DNA from: Williamsia muralis NBRC 105860
Lineage (GTDB): Bacteria; Actinomycetota; Actinomycetes; Mycobacteriales; Mycobacteriaceae
Reading direction: 5' to 3'
NCBI RefSeq assembly: GCF_001598915.1
Contig: NZ_BDAP01000003.1
Location: 434,001 to 498,000, forward strand
DNA length: 64,000 nucleotides
The translations under genes were made by a program, and so were the position numbers. Below the pieces are notes generated by a model. That model was given only the letters and a program-made list of their open reading frames with translations. It made no database searches and had not been told where the DNA came from. This document shows positions 28,605 through 37,809 of this stretch, piece by piece (within the stretch, counting starts at the first letter, position 1; each line of letters starts with the position of its first letter).

Positions 28605-29816
28605 ATGACATCAACTGTTGCTGCTGCCGGAGCCTTCACCGACACCGAACTCGACGATCGTTTTCGTCCGGCCTTCGAGAGCATCGCCGCCGGTGCGACC
28701 GAGCGCGAGGTGGATCGAAGGTTGGCGTACGACGAGGTCGGCCGGTTACGTGAACTGGGTTTCGGAGCGCTGCGGGTGCCCGTTGAGTTCGGCGGGCTCG
28801 GGGCCACTGTGCGTCAACAGTTCCGACTTCTCATCGACCTCGCCGCGGCGGAATCGAACCTTCCACAGGCGTTGCGTGTCCACTTCAGTTTCGTCGAGGA
28901 TCAGCGGCTCGCCGAGGTGAGCGATGCGCGTGACACCTGGCTTCGTGCGACTGCCGGTGGTGTTCTCGTCGGCAACGCGATCACCGAACCGGGTGTCGGT
29001 GCCGTGGACCGGTATCAGACCCGGCTGACCCGCGACGGCGACCAGTGGGTGCTCAACGGCACGAAGTACTACAGCACCGGGTCGCTGTATTCAGACCACA
29101 TCCTGGTCGCCGCAGACCAGGACGGCGAACGTGTGTCGGTGCTCGTCGACGCACACGCCGACGGCGTCACCCAGCATGACGACTGGGACGGCTTCGGACA
29201 AAGGCTGACGGCCAGCGGCACAACGGAATTCAACAATGTCGTGGTGAGCCCAGACCGAATCCTGGGACCGGGGTACGGCGACGCGGGAAAGACCTACGCC
29301 ACGTCGTATCTACAGCTGGTGCAGTTGGCCGTACTGGCGGGCATCGCCCAGCGCGCCACCGACGACGCCGCAGCGTGGGTTCGCGATCGGACTCGCTCGT
29401 ACACCCATGCCGCCGCGGATCTGCCCAGGGAAGATCCGCTGGTGCAGCAGGTCCTCGGAAAGCTGTCGAGTGCCGCGTTCACTGCGCGGGCGGCCGTGCT
29501 GGCAGTGGCCGACGTCCTCGACGAGGTACTTGTCGACAGTTCGACCGCTCAGGATCCGGAGTTGCTCGATCGCGCCGAACTCGCAGCGGCACAAGCGCAA
29601 TTGACCGTCATCGATCTGGTCCTGGCCGCGACGACACAGCTCTTCGAGGTCGGCGGGGCCTCCATCACCTCCGAGAGCCTGCGACTGGATCGACACTGGC
29701 GCAACGCGCGGACGATCTCCACGCACAATCCATCGATCTTCAAGTCGCAGGCGGTCGGGGCGTACGTCCTCAACGGCACCGAGCTGCCCTATGCGTGGAG
29801 TGCCGGCAAGCGTTAG
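28605..29816 (+). CDS. Acyl-CoA-dehydrogenase-fold flavoprotein, DszC/SfnB-like monooxygenase
   Basis: 403 aa. The N-terminal helical domain (YDEVGRLRELGFGALRVPVEFGGLGATVRQQFRLLIDLAAAESNLPQALR), middle beta-domain (NAITEPGVGAVDRYQTRLTRDGDQWVLNGTKYYSTGSLYSDHILVAA) and C-terminal bundle (HWRNARTISTHNPSIFKSQAVGAYVLNG) match flavin-dependent members of this fold that act as FMNH2-dependent monooxygenases on sulfur compounds rather than true acyl-CoA dehydrogenases: HWRNARTISTHNP is the give-away. The substrate is unknown; dibenzothiophene or alkyl-sulfone chemistry is possible. No flavin reductase gene is adjacent. The TAG stop overlaps that of the convergent reductase gene (TTAG, 29813-29816). 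Confidence 0.82.
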   Translation: MTSTVAAAGAFTDTELDDRFRPAFESIAAGATEREVDRRLAYDEVGRLRELGFGALRVPVEFGGLGATVRQQFRLLIDLAAAESNLPQALRVHFSFVEDQRLAEVSDARDTWLRATAGGVLVGNAITEPGVGAVDRYQTRLTRDGDQWVLNGTKYYSTGSLYSDHILVAADQDGERVSVLVDAHADGVTQHDDWDGFGQRLTASGTTEFNNVVVSPDRILGPGYGDAGKTYATSYLQLVQLAVLAGIAQRATDDAAAWVRDRTRSYTHAAADLPREDPLVQQVLGKLSSAAFTARAAVLAVADVLDEVLVDSSTAQDPELLDRAELAAAQAQLTVIDLVLAATTQLFEVGGASITSESLRLDRHWRNARTISTHNPSIFKSQAVGAYVLNGTELPYAWSAGKR

Positions 29817-30793
29817 CGGTAGGTCGCCGCGAGACCTGACGCTGTATCCCTGGCGCCGTGAATCGCGGTCTCGGGTATCGCATCTCCCAGTGCTCGGAGT
29901 TCGTCGGAGGTGAGTTCCACCTGGAGTGAGCCGAGATTCTCCTCGAGGTAGGAGCGGTGCCGGGTCCCGGGGATCGGCACCGCTCCTTGCTGTTGGATCC
30001 ACGCGAGCGCAACCTGCCCCGGCGTGGCGCCCTTCTCGGCGGCGATCGTTCGCACCTGTTCGACCAGAACAAGGTTCGCTGCGATCGCGTCCGGCGAGAA
30101 GCGCGGTAGATTCCGGCGAGCGTCGGACGGGTCCAGGTCGTCAACGCTTGTGATGGTGCCAGACAGAAATCCTCGTCCGAGCGGAGAGAACGCCACCAGG
30201 CCGATGCCCAGTTCGTCCAGAGTGGACTTGACGTCATTGGCCAGCACGTCACGGGCGAACAGTGAGAACTCCGATTGGACGGCGGCGAGCGGATGTACAG
30301 CGTGGGCCCGTCGGATCGTCGCCGGCGCCGCCTCCGACAGACCTATGTGTCGGATCTTTCCCGCTGCGACCAGATCGGCCATCGCCCCGACCGTGTCCTC
30401 GATGGGCACATCAGGGTCCACACAGTGCAGGTAATAGAGGTCGATGACATCGGTGTGCAGATGGCGGAGCGACCTGTCGGCGGCCCGCCGTACGTACTCC
30501 GGCCGCCCGTTCAGTCCGTGGGGGGTGCCGTCGTCGTCGAACTCGGTACCGAACTTGGTGGCAAGGACGACCGAGTCGCGCCGTGAACGCAGCACCCTTC
30601 TGATGAGCTTCTCGTTTTCGAACGGACCATAGGCTTCGGCGGTGTCGATCAACGTCACGCCGCTGTCGACTGCGCGTTCGAGAGTCGCGATGGACTCGTG
30701 CTCATCGCTGTCTCCGTAAAAGGCGCTGATGCCCATGGCACCGAACCCCTGCGCCGAAACGATCAGTCCATCGCCCAACGTGGTCTTTCTCAT
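29813..30793 (-). CDS. Aldo/keto reductase
   Basis: 326 aa NADPH-dependent (beta/alpha)8 oxidoreductase. The catalytic Asp and Tyr lie in GVTLIDTAEAYG, the Lys in VVLATKFG, and the His in DLYYLHCVDPDVP. LVAFSPLGRGFLSGTI and IPGTRHRSYLEENLGSLQVELTSDEL bind the cofactor. It resembles the YajO/Tas-like group, acting on aldehydes of unknown identity. A good ribosome site (GAGGAG) precedes the ATG, which overlaps the stop of the truncated merR upstream (ATGA). This suggests an original regulator-reductase operon. Confidence 0.93.
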   Translation of the reverse strand: MRKTTLGDGLIVSAQGFGAMGISAFYGDSDEHESIATLERAVDSGVTLIDTAEAYGPFENEKLIRRVLRSRRDSVVLATKFGTEFDDDGTPHGLNGRPEYVRRAADRSLRHLHTDVIDLYYLHCVDPDVPIEDTVGAMADLVAAGKIRHIGLSEAAPATIRRAHAVHPLAAVQSEFSLFARDVLANDVKSTLDELGIGLVAFSPLGRGFLSGTITSVDDLDPSDARRNLPRFSPDAIAANLVLVEQVRTIAAEKGATPGQVALAWIQQQGAVPIPGTRHRSYLEENLGSLQVELTSDELRALGDAIPETAIHGARDTASGLAATYR

Positions 30794-31059
30794 CTGTTCT
30801 CCTCATCGGTGGCGGCCTCATAGGCCGCGATCTTCTCTTCAATGGCTGCGAGATGGCGTGCGGTCCGAGCCATGTCATCGAGCACCCGTGCACGATGACG
30901 TCTGAAAAGGACCAGTCGCTCGCGTTCGGTGTCAGCGGTTCGGCTCAGCTCCGCCACCTTCCGGATGTCGGCAATCGACATACCTGTGTCGCGCAGCATC
31001 ACCAGCCCGGCGATACATGCCAGGTCTCGCTCTCCGTAGCTGCGCCGCCCCGACGGCAC
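30790..31059 (-). pseudogene. 5'-truncated MerR-family regulator
   Basis: The conserved portion, VPSGRRSYGERDLACIAGLVMLRDTGMSIADIRKVAEL (split: GRRSYGERDLACIAGLV and LRDTGMSIADIRKVAEL) followed by a coiled-coil FRRHRARVLDDMARTARHLAAIEEKIAAYE, is wing 1 onward of a MerR protein. The first ~30 residues, holding the recognition helix and the RYYExxG strand, are absent: none of the upstream frames encodes them and the frame instead runs through a MerR-type dyad. GTG 31059 is the first possible start (89 aa). Such a product could dimerise but not bind DNA normally. Compare the operator entry at 31061-31080. Confidence 0.65.
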
Positions 31060-31060
31060 A

Positions 31061-31083
31061 ACCTGGAGCGCACTCCAGGTCAA
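31061..31083 (-). promoter_or_regulatory. Orphan MerR-type operator fused to the merR remnant
   Basis: ACCTGGAGCGCACTCCAGGT (31061-31080) is a dyad with 8-bp arms, ACCTGGAG and CTCCAGGT, around CGCA. On the minus strand it directly follows a TTGAC -35 (TTGACC, 31083-31078), the layout of MerR-family promoters. A -10 would be expected near 31053-31058 but reads TGCCGT, already inside merR codons. Confidence 0.55.
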
Positions 31084-31129
31084 GCCCGGACGATTTTCTT
31101 CCTGGGCCGGCGTCGGGAAGGATGACGTG

Positions 31130-31822
31130 GTGAGCGATCTACCCGACGCCGTCTTCTGGGACATGGACGGCACACTGCTCGACTCGGAAAAGCTGTGGGA
31201 CGTCGCGATGGCCGACCTCGCTGCCGACCTGGGCATCGAGATGGACCATGCACTCCGGCAATCGACGCTCGGCAATTCGATGACCGACGCGTTGACCAAG
31301 GTGTTCGTGGCCGCGGGTGTGCCCGACGGCGAACGCGACTATCCCGGCCGGGCCGCGTGGCTCCGCGCGCGGGTGTCGGCGCTGTTCAAGCTCGGGATTC
31401 CCTGGATGCCCGGAGCTCGCGAGGCCCTCGACCTCATCGGTGAGCAGGGCATCGCGATGGCGTTGGTGACCAACACCGAGCGCGAGTTGACCGACGAGGC
31501 GCTCGAGACGATCGGGAGGCACCGGTTCGAGGCGACAGTGTGCGGCGACGAGGTACCGCTCGGCAAGCCCCAACCTGACCCCTACCTGAAGGCGGCACGG
31601 CTGCTCGGCGTCGACCCGTCGCACTGTCTGGCCGTGGAGGATTCGCCGACCGGGTCACAGGCGGCCACCGCTGCCGGCTGCGCGGTGATCGTCATCCCGT
31701 CGGAGGCGCCGGTTCCCGGTGGTCCGCGTCGCACATTGCGTGAGAGCCTCGTCGGACTGACCCTCGACGACCTCGCCGCGGCGTCCAATGGAACACTTGA
31801 GCACCGTGAAGACCTTCGATGA
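31130..31822 (+). CDS. HAD-superfamily hydrolase (beta-phosphoglucomutase-like)
   Basis: 230 aa. Motif I is D11-M-D13-GT in [13 protein letters not shown], motif [13 protein letters not shown], motif [19 protein letters not shown], motif [13 protein letters not shown]. The cap domain lies between I and II. It is probably a small-molecule phosphatase or phosphoglucomutase-like enzyme; the substrate is not predictable. GTG 31130 is chosen over GTG 31127 because GGAAGGA is then 7 nt away rather than 4. Its end overlaps hisE by 35 bp, so it probably forms an operon with hisE-hisG; mycobacterial orders show a similar arrangement. Confidence 0.92.
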   Translation: MSDLPDAVFWDMDGTLLDSEKLWDVAMADLAADLGIEMDHALRQSTLGNSMTDALTKVFVAAGVPDGERDYPGRAAWLRARVSALFKLGIPWMPGAREALDLIGEQGIAMALVTNTERELTDEALETIGRHRFEATVCGDEVPLGKPQPDPYLKAARLLGVDPSHCLAVEDSPTGSQAATAAGCAVIVIPSEAPVPGGPRRTLRESLVGLTLDDLAAASNGTLEHREDLR

Positions 31823-32069
31823 GCTGTTCGCCGAGTTGACCGATCGGGCCGCCACCCGTCCCGAGGGAAGCGGAACGGTTGCCGCTCTGGACAAGGGAGT
31901 GCACGCCCTCGGCAAGAAGATCATCGAGGAAGCCGGCGAGGTGTGGCTCGCTGCCGAGCATGAGAGTGCGGAGGCGACCGCCGAAGAGATATCTCAGTTG
32001 CTCTATTGGCTTCAGGTGATGATGATCAAACGCGGCCTGACTCTCGACGACGTCTACAAACACCTGTGA
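31788..32069 (+). CDS. hisE: Phosphoribosyl-ATP diphosphatase
   Basis: 93 aa all-alpha pyrophosphohydrolase of the second step of histidine synthesis (phosphoribosyl-ATP to phosphoribosyl-AMP). [53 protein letters not shown] carries the EExxE-type magnesium site. The start at 31788 gives the usual short stretch before VKTF; GTG 31806 is an alternative. It overlaps the HAD gene end and precedes hisG after a 52-bp gap that holds a hairpin. Confidence 0.95.
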   Translation: MEHLSTVKTFDELFAELTDRAATRPEGSGTVAALDKGVHALGKKIIEEAGEVWLAAEHESAEATAEEISQLLYWLQVMMIKRGLTLDDVYKHL

Positions 32070-32089
32070 GACGGCCCTGCGGCCGTCTT
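32068..32089 (+). terminator. Hairpin between hisE and hisG
   Basis: GACGGCC (32070-32076), loop CTGC, GGCCGTC (32081-32087), extended by an A-T pair; it begins inside the hisE TGA. Either a partial terminator or an RNA-processing hairpin separating the two cistrons. Confidence 0.45.
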
Positions 32090-32121
32090 CCCGAATCGCC
32101 CGTTCCCCGATAGGACCACCC

Positions 32122-32967
32122 ATGCTGCGCGTTGCCGTTCCCAACAAGGGGGCGCTTTCCGAGTCCGCCGCCGAGATCCTCAGTGAGGCCGGCTACCGGC
32201 GCCGCTCGGATGCCAAAGACCTCACCGTTCTCGATCCGGCGAACGAGGTGGAGTTCTTCTTCTTGCGGCCCAAGGACATCGCGATCTACGTCGGGTCGGG
32301 GGAGCTGGACCTCGGTCTCACCGGACGGGATCTGGCACTTGACTCCGGTGCGGACGTCGAGGAACGCCTTGCTCTCGGCATCGGTTCGTCGACGTTCCGC
32401 TACGCGGCGCCGACCGAGCAGCAGTGGTCGGTGGCCGACCTTGCGGGCAAGCGCATTGCCACCTCGTATCCCAACCTCGTTCGCGGTGACCTCGCGTCGA
32501 AGGGCATCGAGGCCACCATCATCCGGCTCGACGGCGCTGTCGAGATCTCTATCCAGCTGGGCGTTGCCGACGCCATCGCGGACGTGGTGGGGTCCGGTCG
32601 CACACTCCGCCAGCACGATCTGACCGCGTTCGGTGACTCACTCTGCGACTCCGAGGGAGTGCTGGTGCAACGGGCGGGCGCCGACCGCTCCAAGGCCGCC
32701 GACCGCTTCATCGCCCGCGTGCAGGGCGTCGTGTTCGGCCAGCGATACGTCATGCTCGACTACGACTGCCCGAAAAGCTTGCTCGACTCGGCGATCAAGA
32801 TCACGCCTGGACTCGAATCGCCCACGGTTGCACCCATGGCCGACGACAAGTGGGTGGCCGTCCGGTCGCTGGTACCACGCAAACAGCACCAGAACCTGAT
32901 GGACGAGCTGTCCGAACTGGGTGCCAAGGCGATCCTCGCCTCCGACATCCGGTCCTGCCGCTTCTGA
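32122..32967 (+). CDS. hisG: ATP phosphoribosyltransferase (long form)
   Basis: 281 aa. First, feedback-inhibited enzyme of histidine synthesis, condensing ATP with PRPP. The catalytic domains start [25 protein letters not shown] and contain the PRPP-binding segment [21 protein letters not shown]. The C-terminal ~75 residues form the ACT-like histidine-binding domain of the long, hexameric HisG ([50 protein letters not shown]). Ends 9 bp before the convergent thioesterase gene. Confidence 0.97.
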   Translation: MLRVAVPNKGALSESAAEILSEAGYRRRSDAKDLTVLDPANEVEFFFLRPKDIAIYVGSGELDLGLTGRDLALDSGADVEERLALGIGSSTFRYAAPTEQQWSVADLAGKRIATSYPNLVRGDLASKGIEATIIRLDGAVEISIQLGVADAIADVVGSGRTLRQHDLTAFGDSLCDSEGVLVQRAGADRSKAADRFIARVQGVVFGQRYVMLDYDCPKSLLDSAIKITPGLESPTVAPMADDKWVAVRSLVPRKQHQNLMDELSELGAKAILASDIRSCRF

Positions 32968-32975
32968 TCGACGCC

Positions 32976-33827
32976 CTACACCGGGCGGATGAGTACGGTC
33001 TGCGCAGATCGCCCGACCGGCCCAGCGGTGTCGTAGAGATCGGCGAACGTCGCGCCATAGCCGTTCGGGCCCACAGCCATCTCGGCGGAGATACCCGTCC
33101 AGTCTCCGACCGGCGCGCGGTGGAGGTGGACTGTGGTGTCGGTGTTCATGAACGTCCAATCGCCGATCGCCAGTCGCGATCCGACGCCGTTCGCAACGTC
33201 GAGCACGGTGAAGAACTTCTCGAGGTCGGTTGTCTCCTCGCCGGCGACAAGCGGAAGGGTCGGACGGACCCAGGCGCGACTCGGGCCGTGTGCTGCTCGG
33301 TCGATCAGACGGTGTTCCAGCGTGCCCACGAACCCGACAGAACCCCAGTCCGCGGCATCGAGTGGCCCTACGCCTGCCAGGCCGATCGTCCCTTCGAGCT
33401 CGTCCGGAAGCGGCGTCAGTGCCGGCGTGACGGCATGCTCCACCGTGGCGGTGTCGGCCGTGGCAAGGCGCCATCCGGTGGCTCGCGCGGCAATCCGAAA
33501 GCTGCCGTCGGGTTGTTTCACCGACAGTTCTGACGCGAGCAGACTGATCTGTCTACCCGGCCGCAGCACGGTCGTCGACACCCGGTTCTCGGTCATCCCG
33601 ACCGGACCGAGGATGTCGATTGCTATGCGTGTGAACGAATGTGACGCGTCCGGCTCGTGACGCAGAAGTGCTCGAGTCAGCAATCCGGTCGGTGGGCCGC
33701 CGTGTTGCAGATCGGCACCCCACACGCTGACCGTGTGTTCGGTGGGTTCGAAATGATCGAATTCGCCGTCATGGCCCAGAGGAATGAAGTAGGCGGGTTG
33801 CGCAGACACAAGGGGTGATTCAACCAC
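32976..33827 (-). CDS. Thioesterase-family (double hot-dog) acyl-CoA thioesterase-like protein
   Basis: 283 aa with two hot-dog-like halves: PTEHTVSVWGADLQHGGPPTGLLTRALLRHE in the first and WTFMNTDTTVHLHRAPVGDWTGISAEMAVGPNGYGATFADLYDTAGPVGRSAQTVLIRP in the second, as in TesB-like and actinobacterial thioesterase-like proteins. The acyl substrate is unknown. The GTG start follows the stop of the RecB-like gene with no gap (TAG then GTG), so the two are one transcription unit. Confidence 0.82.
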   Translation of the reverse strand: MVESPLVSAQPAYFIPLGHDGEFDHFEPTEHTVSVWGADLQHGGPPTGLLTRALLRHEPDASHSFTRIAIDILGPVGMTENRVSTTVLRPGRQISLLASELSVKQPDGSFRIAARATGWRLATADTATVEHAVTPALTPLPDELEGTIGLAGVGPLDAADWGSVGFVGTLEHRLIDRAAHGPSRAWVRPTLPLVAGEETTDLEKFFTVLDVANGVGSRLAIGDWTFMNTDTTVHLHRAPVGDWTGISAEMAVGPNGYGATFADLYDTAGPVGRSAQTVLIRPV

Positions 33828-35708
<1,881 letters not shown>

Positions 35709-35763
35709 CCTGCTTGGTGTAGCGTCGGAAAACCTTGCGGCGACACACTATTAACACATCTAC

Positions 35764-35851
35764 AACACCACGTGCCGCGGGGCGTGAGGCAAGCCGGTCG
35801 ATTCGCCGGTAACCTCGGGTAACGAGTCGATCGCTAAAACACCACGTGGTG
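35764..35851. repeat. Direct repeat and palindrome in the mpa upstream region
   Basis: AACACCACGTG occurs at 35764-35774 and again at 35838-35848 in the 178-bp gap before mpa. The second copy sits in a perfect palindrome, CACCACGTGGTG (35840-35851). The spacing of 74 bp (about seven helical turns) suits a looping dimeric regulator, but none is known to me for this motif. Confidence 0.4.
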
Positions 35852-35886
35852 GTGGCGCAGAGTCGACTCGGGGAGAGGAGTCAGAA

Positions 35887-37671
35887 ATGACGGATTCCAG
35901 CAACGACGAGCCTCGGCAGAGTCGCGGTCCACAAGGTTCGGCCGCGACCGATGCCGAGTGGGGATCGTCTTCGCGCCCTGCCACCGGGGCCGGCCCCACA
36001 CCAGGAGGCGGCTCGTACGGCAAAGTCGGAGACGACGACATGCAGGCACGTGTCGACACGCTCACGACGCGCAACGCCAAGCTGCTCGAGACCCTCAAAG
36101 AGGCCCGGGCACAGCTCATCGCCTTGCGCGAAGAGGTGGACCGGCTCGGCCAACCGCCCAGTGGCTACGGCGTCCTCCTCGAGATCTTCGAGGACTCGAC
36201 GGTGGACGTCTTCACCTCGGGCCGCAAGATGCGACTGACGTGCTCTCCCAACATCGATCTCGACACGCTTCGTCGCGGTCAGACCGTGCGTCTGAACGAG
36301 GCCCTCACGATCGTCGAGGCCGGGTCGTACGACTCGGTAGGTGAGATCAGCACCCTGCGCGAGGTCCTCGAGGACGGCCAGCGGGCGCTTGTCGTCGGTC
36401 ACGCCGATGAGGAACGGGTGGTGTGGCTGGCCGAACCGCTGAGCGAGAGTGTGCTCTCGGAGGTCGAGGGCAATCGCAAACTGCGCCCCGGCGACTCCCT
36501 GCTCATCGACACCAAAGCCGGCTTCGCTTTCGAGCGGGTTCCCAAGGCCGAGGTCGAGGACCTGGTTCTGGAAGAGGTGCCCGATGTCGGATACGAGGAC
36601 ATCGGTGGGCTCGGCCGCCAGATCGAGCAGATCCGCGACGCCGTCGAACTGCCGTTCCTGCACAAAGACCTGTTCCGCGAGTACTCGCTGCGGCCGCCGA
36701 AGGGCGTGCTGCTCTACGGCCCTCCCGGTTGCGGCAAGACCCTCATCGCCAAGGCTGTTGCCAACTCGCTGGCCAAGAAGATCGCGCTGGCGCGTGGTGA
36801 TGATGCCAAAGAGGCGAAGTCGTACTTCCTGAACATCAAGGGTCCCGAGCTTCTCAACAAGTTCGTCGGCGAGACCGAACGCCACATCCGCCTGATCTTC
36901 CAGCGGGCTCGCGAGAAGGCGTCCGAGGGCACCCCGGTCATCGTCTTCTTCGACGAGATGGACTCGATCTTCCGTACCCGCGGTTCCGGCGTCTCCTCTG
37001 ACGTCGAGACCACAGTCGTGCCTCAGCTGCTCAGTGAGATCGACGGTGTGGAGGGGCTCGAGAACGTCATCGTCATCGGTGCCTCCAACCGCGAGGACAT
37101 GATCGATCCGGCCATCCTGCGTCCGGGTCGCCTCGATGTGAAGATCAAGATCGAGCGTCCCGATGCCGAATCGGCGATAGACATCTTCTCCAAGTACCTG
37201 GTCCCGACACTGCCCGTGCACCCCGACGACATCAATGAGTTCGGCGGGGACCGTGCGGCGTGCGTCAAGGCGATGATCGAGCGTGTCGTCGAGAGAATGT
37301 ACGCAGAGAGTGACGACAACCGCTTCCTGGAGGTCACTTACGCCAACGGCGACAAAGAGATCATGTACTTCAAGGACTTCAACTCCGGAGCCATGATCCA
37401 GAACGTGGTGGACCGCGCCAAGAAGTACGCCATCAAGTCGCAGTTGGAGACGGGCCAGGGAGGCCTTCGGATCCAGCACTTGTTCGACTCCATCCTCGAC
37501 GAGTTCGCTGAGAACGAAGACCTGCCGAACACCACCAACCCCGACGACTGGGCGAGGATCTCGGGCAAGAAGGGTGAGCGGATCGTCTACATCCGCACAC
37601 TGGTCACGGGCAAGAGCTCGGGTGCGAGCCGGGCGATCGACACCGAGACCAACACCGGTCAGTACCTGTAA
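35887..37671 (+). CDS. mpa: Mycobacterial proteasome ATPase (Mpa/ARC)
   Basis: 594 aa ring AAA+ unfoldase that recognises pupylated proteins and feeds them into the 20S core. Disordered Gly/Pro-rich N-terminus; coiled coil about 50-90 ([34 protein letters not shown]) that captures Pup; tandem OB domains about 100-235; AAA domain with Walker A G278-PPGCGKT-285 and Walker [11 protein letters not shown] near 351-361; C-terminal GQYL that docks into the PrcA pocket. Ribosome site GAGAGGAG before the ATG. Followed by a strong terminator. Confidence 0.98.
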   Translation: MTDSSNDEPRQSRGPQGSAATDAEWGSSSRPATGAGPTPGGGSYGKVGDDDMQARVDTLTTRNAKLLETLKEARAQLIALREEVDRLGQPPSGYGVLLEIFEDSTVDVFTSGRKMRLTCSPNIDLDTLRRGQTVRLNEALTIVEAGSYDSVGEISTLREVLEDGQRALVVGHADEERVVWLAEPLSESVLSEVEGNRKLRPGDSLLIDTKAGFAFERVPKAEVEDLVLEEVPDVGYEDIGGLGRQIEQIRDAVELPFLHKDLFREYSLRPPKGVLLYGPPGCGKTLIAKAVANSLAKKIALARGDDAKEAKSYFLNIKGPELLNKFVGETERHIRLIFQRAREKASEGTPVIVFFDEMDSIFRTRGSGVSSDVETTVVPQLLSEIDGVEGLENVIVIGASNREDMIDPAILRPGRLDVKIKIERPDAESAIDIFSKYLVPTLPVHPDDINEFGGDRAACVKAMIERVVERMYAESDDNRFLEVTYANGDKEIMYFKDFNSGAMIQNVVDRAKKYAIKSQLETGQGGLRIQHLFDSILDEFAENEDLPNTTNPDDWARISGKKGERIVYIRTLVTGKSSGASRAIDTETNTGQYL

Positions 37672-37689
37672 CACCTCACGCAGAGTCAG

Positions 37690-37729
37690 GAGCGGTGGGG
37701 ACGAAGTCGAGACTTCGTCCCCACCGCTC
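37690..37729 (+). terminator. Strong intrinsic terminator after mpa
   Basis: AGCGGTGGGGACGAAG and CTTCGTCCCCACCGCT pair perfectly around a TCGAGA loop (17 pairs with the outer G-C), followed by T-rich TTCTGTCT. It begins 18 bp after the mpa stop and isolates mpa from the FHA-ABC gene. Confidence 0.88.
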
Positions 37730-37809
37730 TTCTGTCTCCGGACGGCGGATGCTCGTTTGCCTGCACGAACCGCGTCGCCGCGGTCGGGGCCGTCTACAGT
37801 GATGCGTTA

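Noticed and set aside
31085-31299. N-terminal part of the merR gene further upstream
   Set aside because: Frames between 31085 and 31299 are antisense to the HAD gene and encode no MerR helix-turn-helix or RYYE motif.
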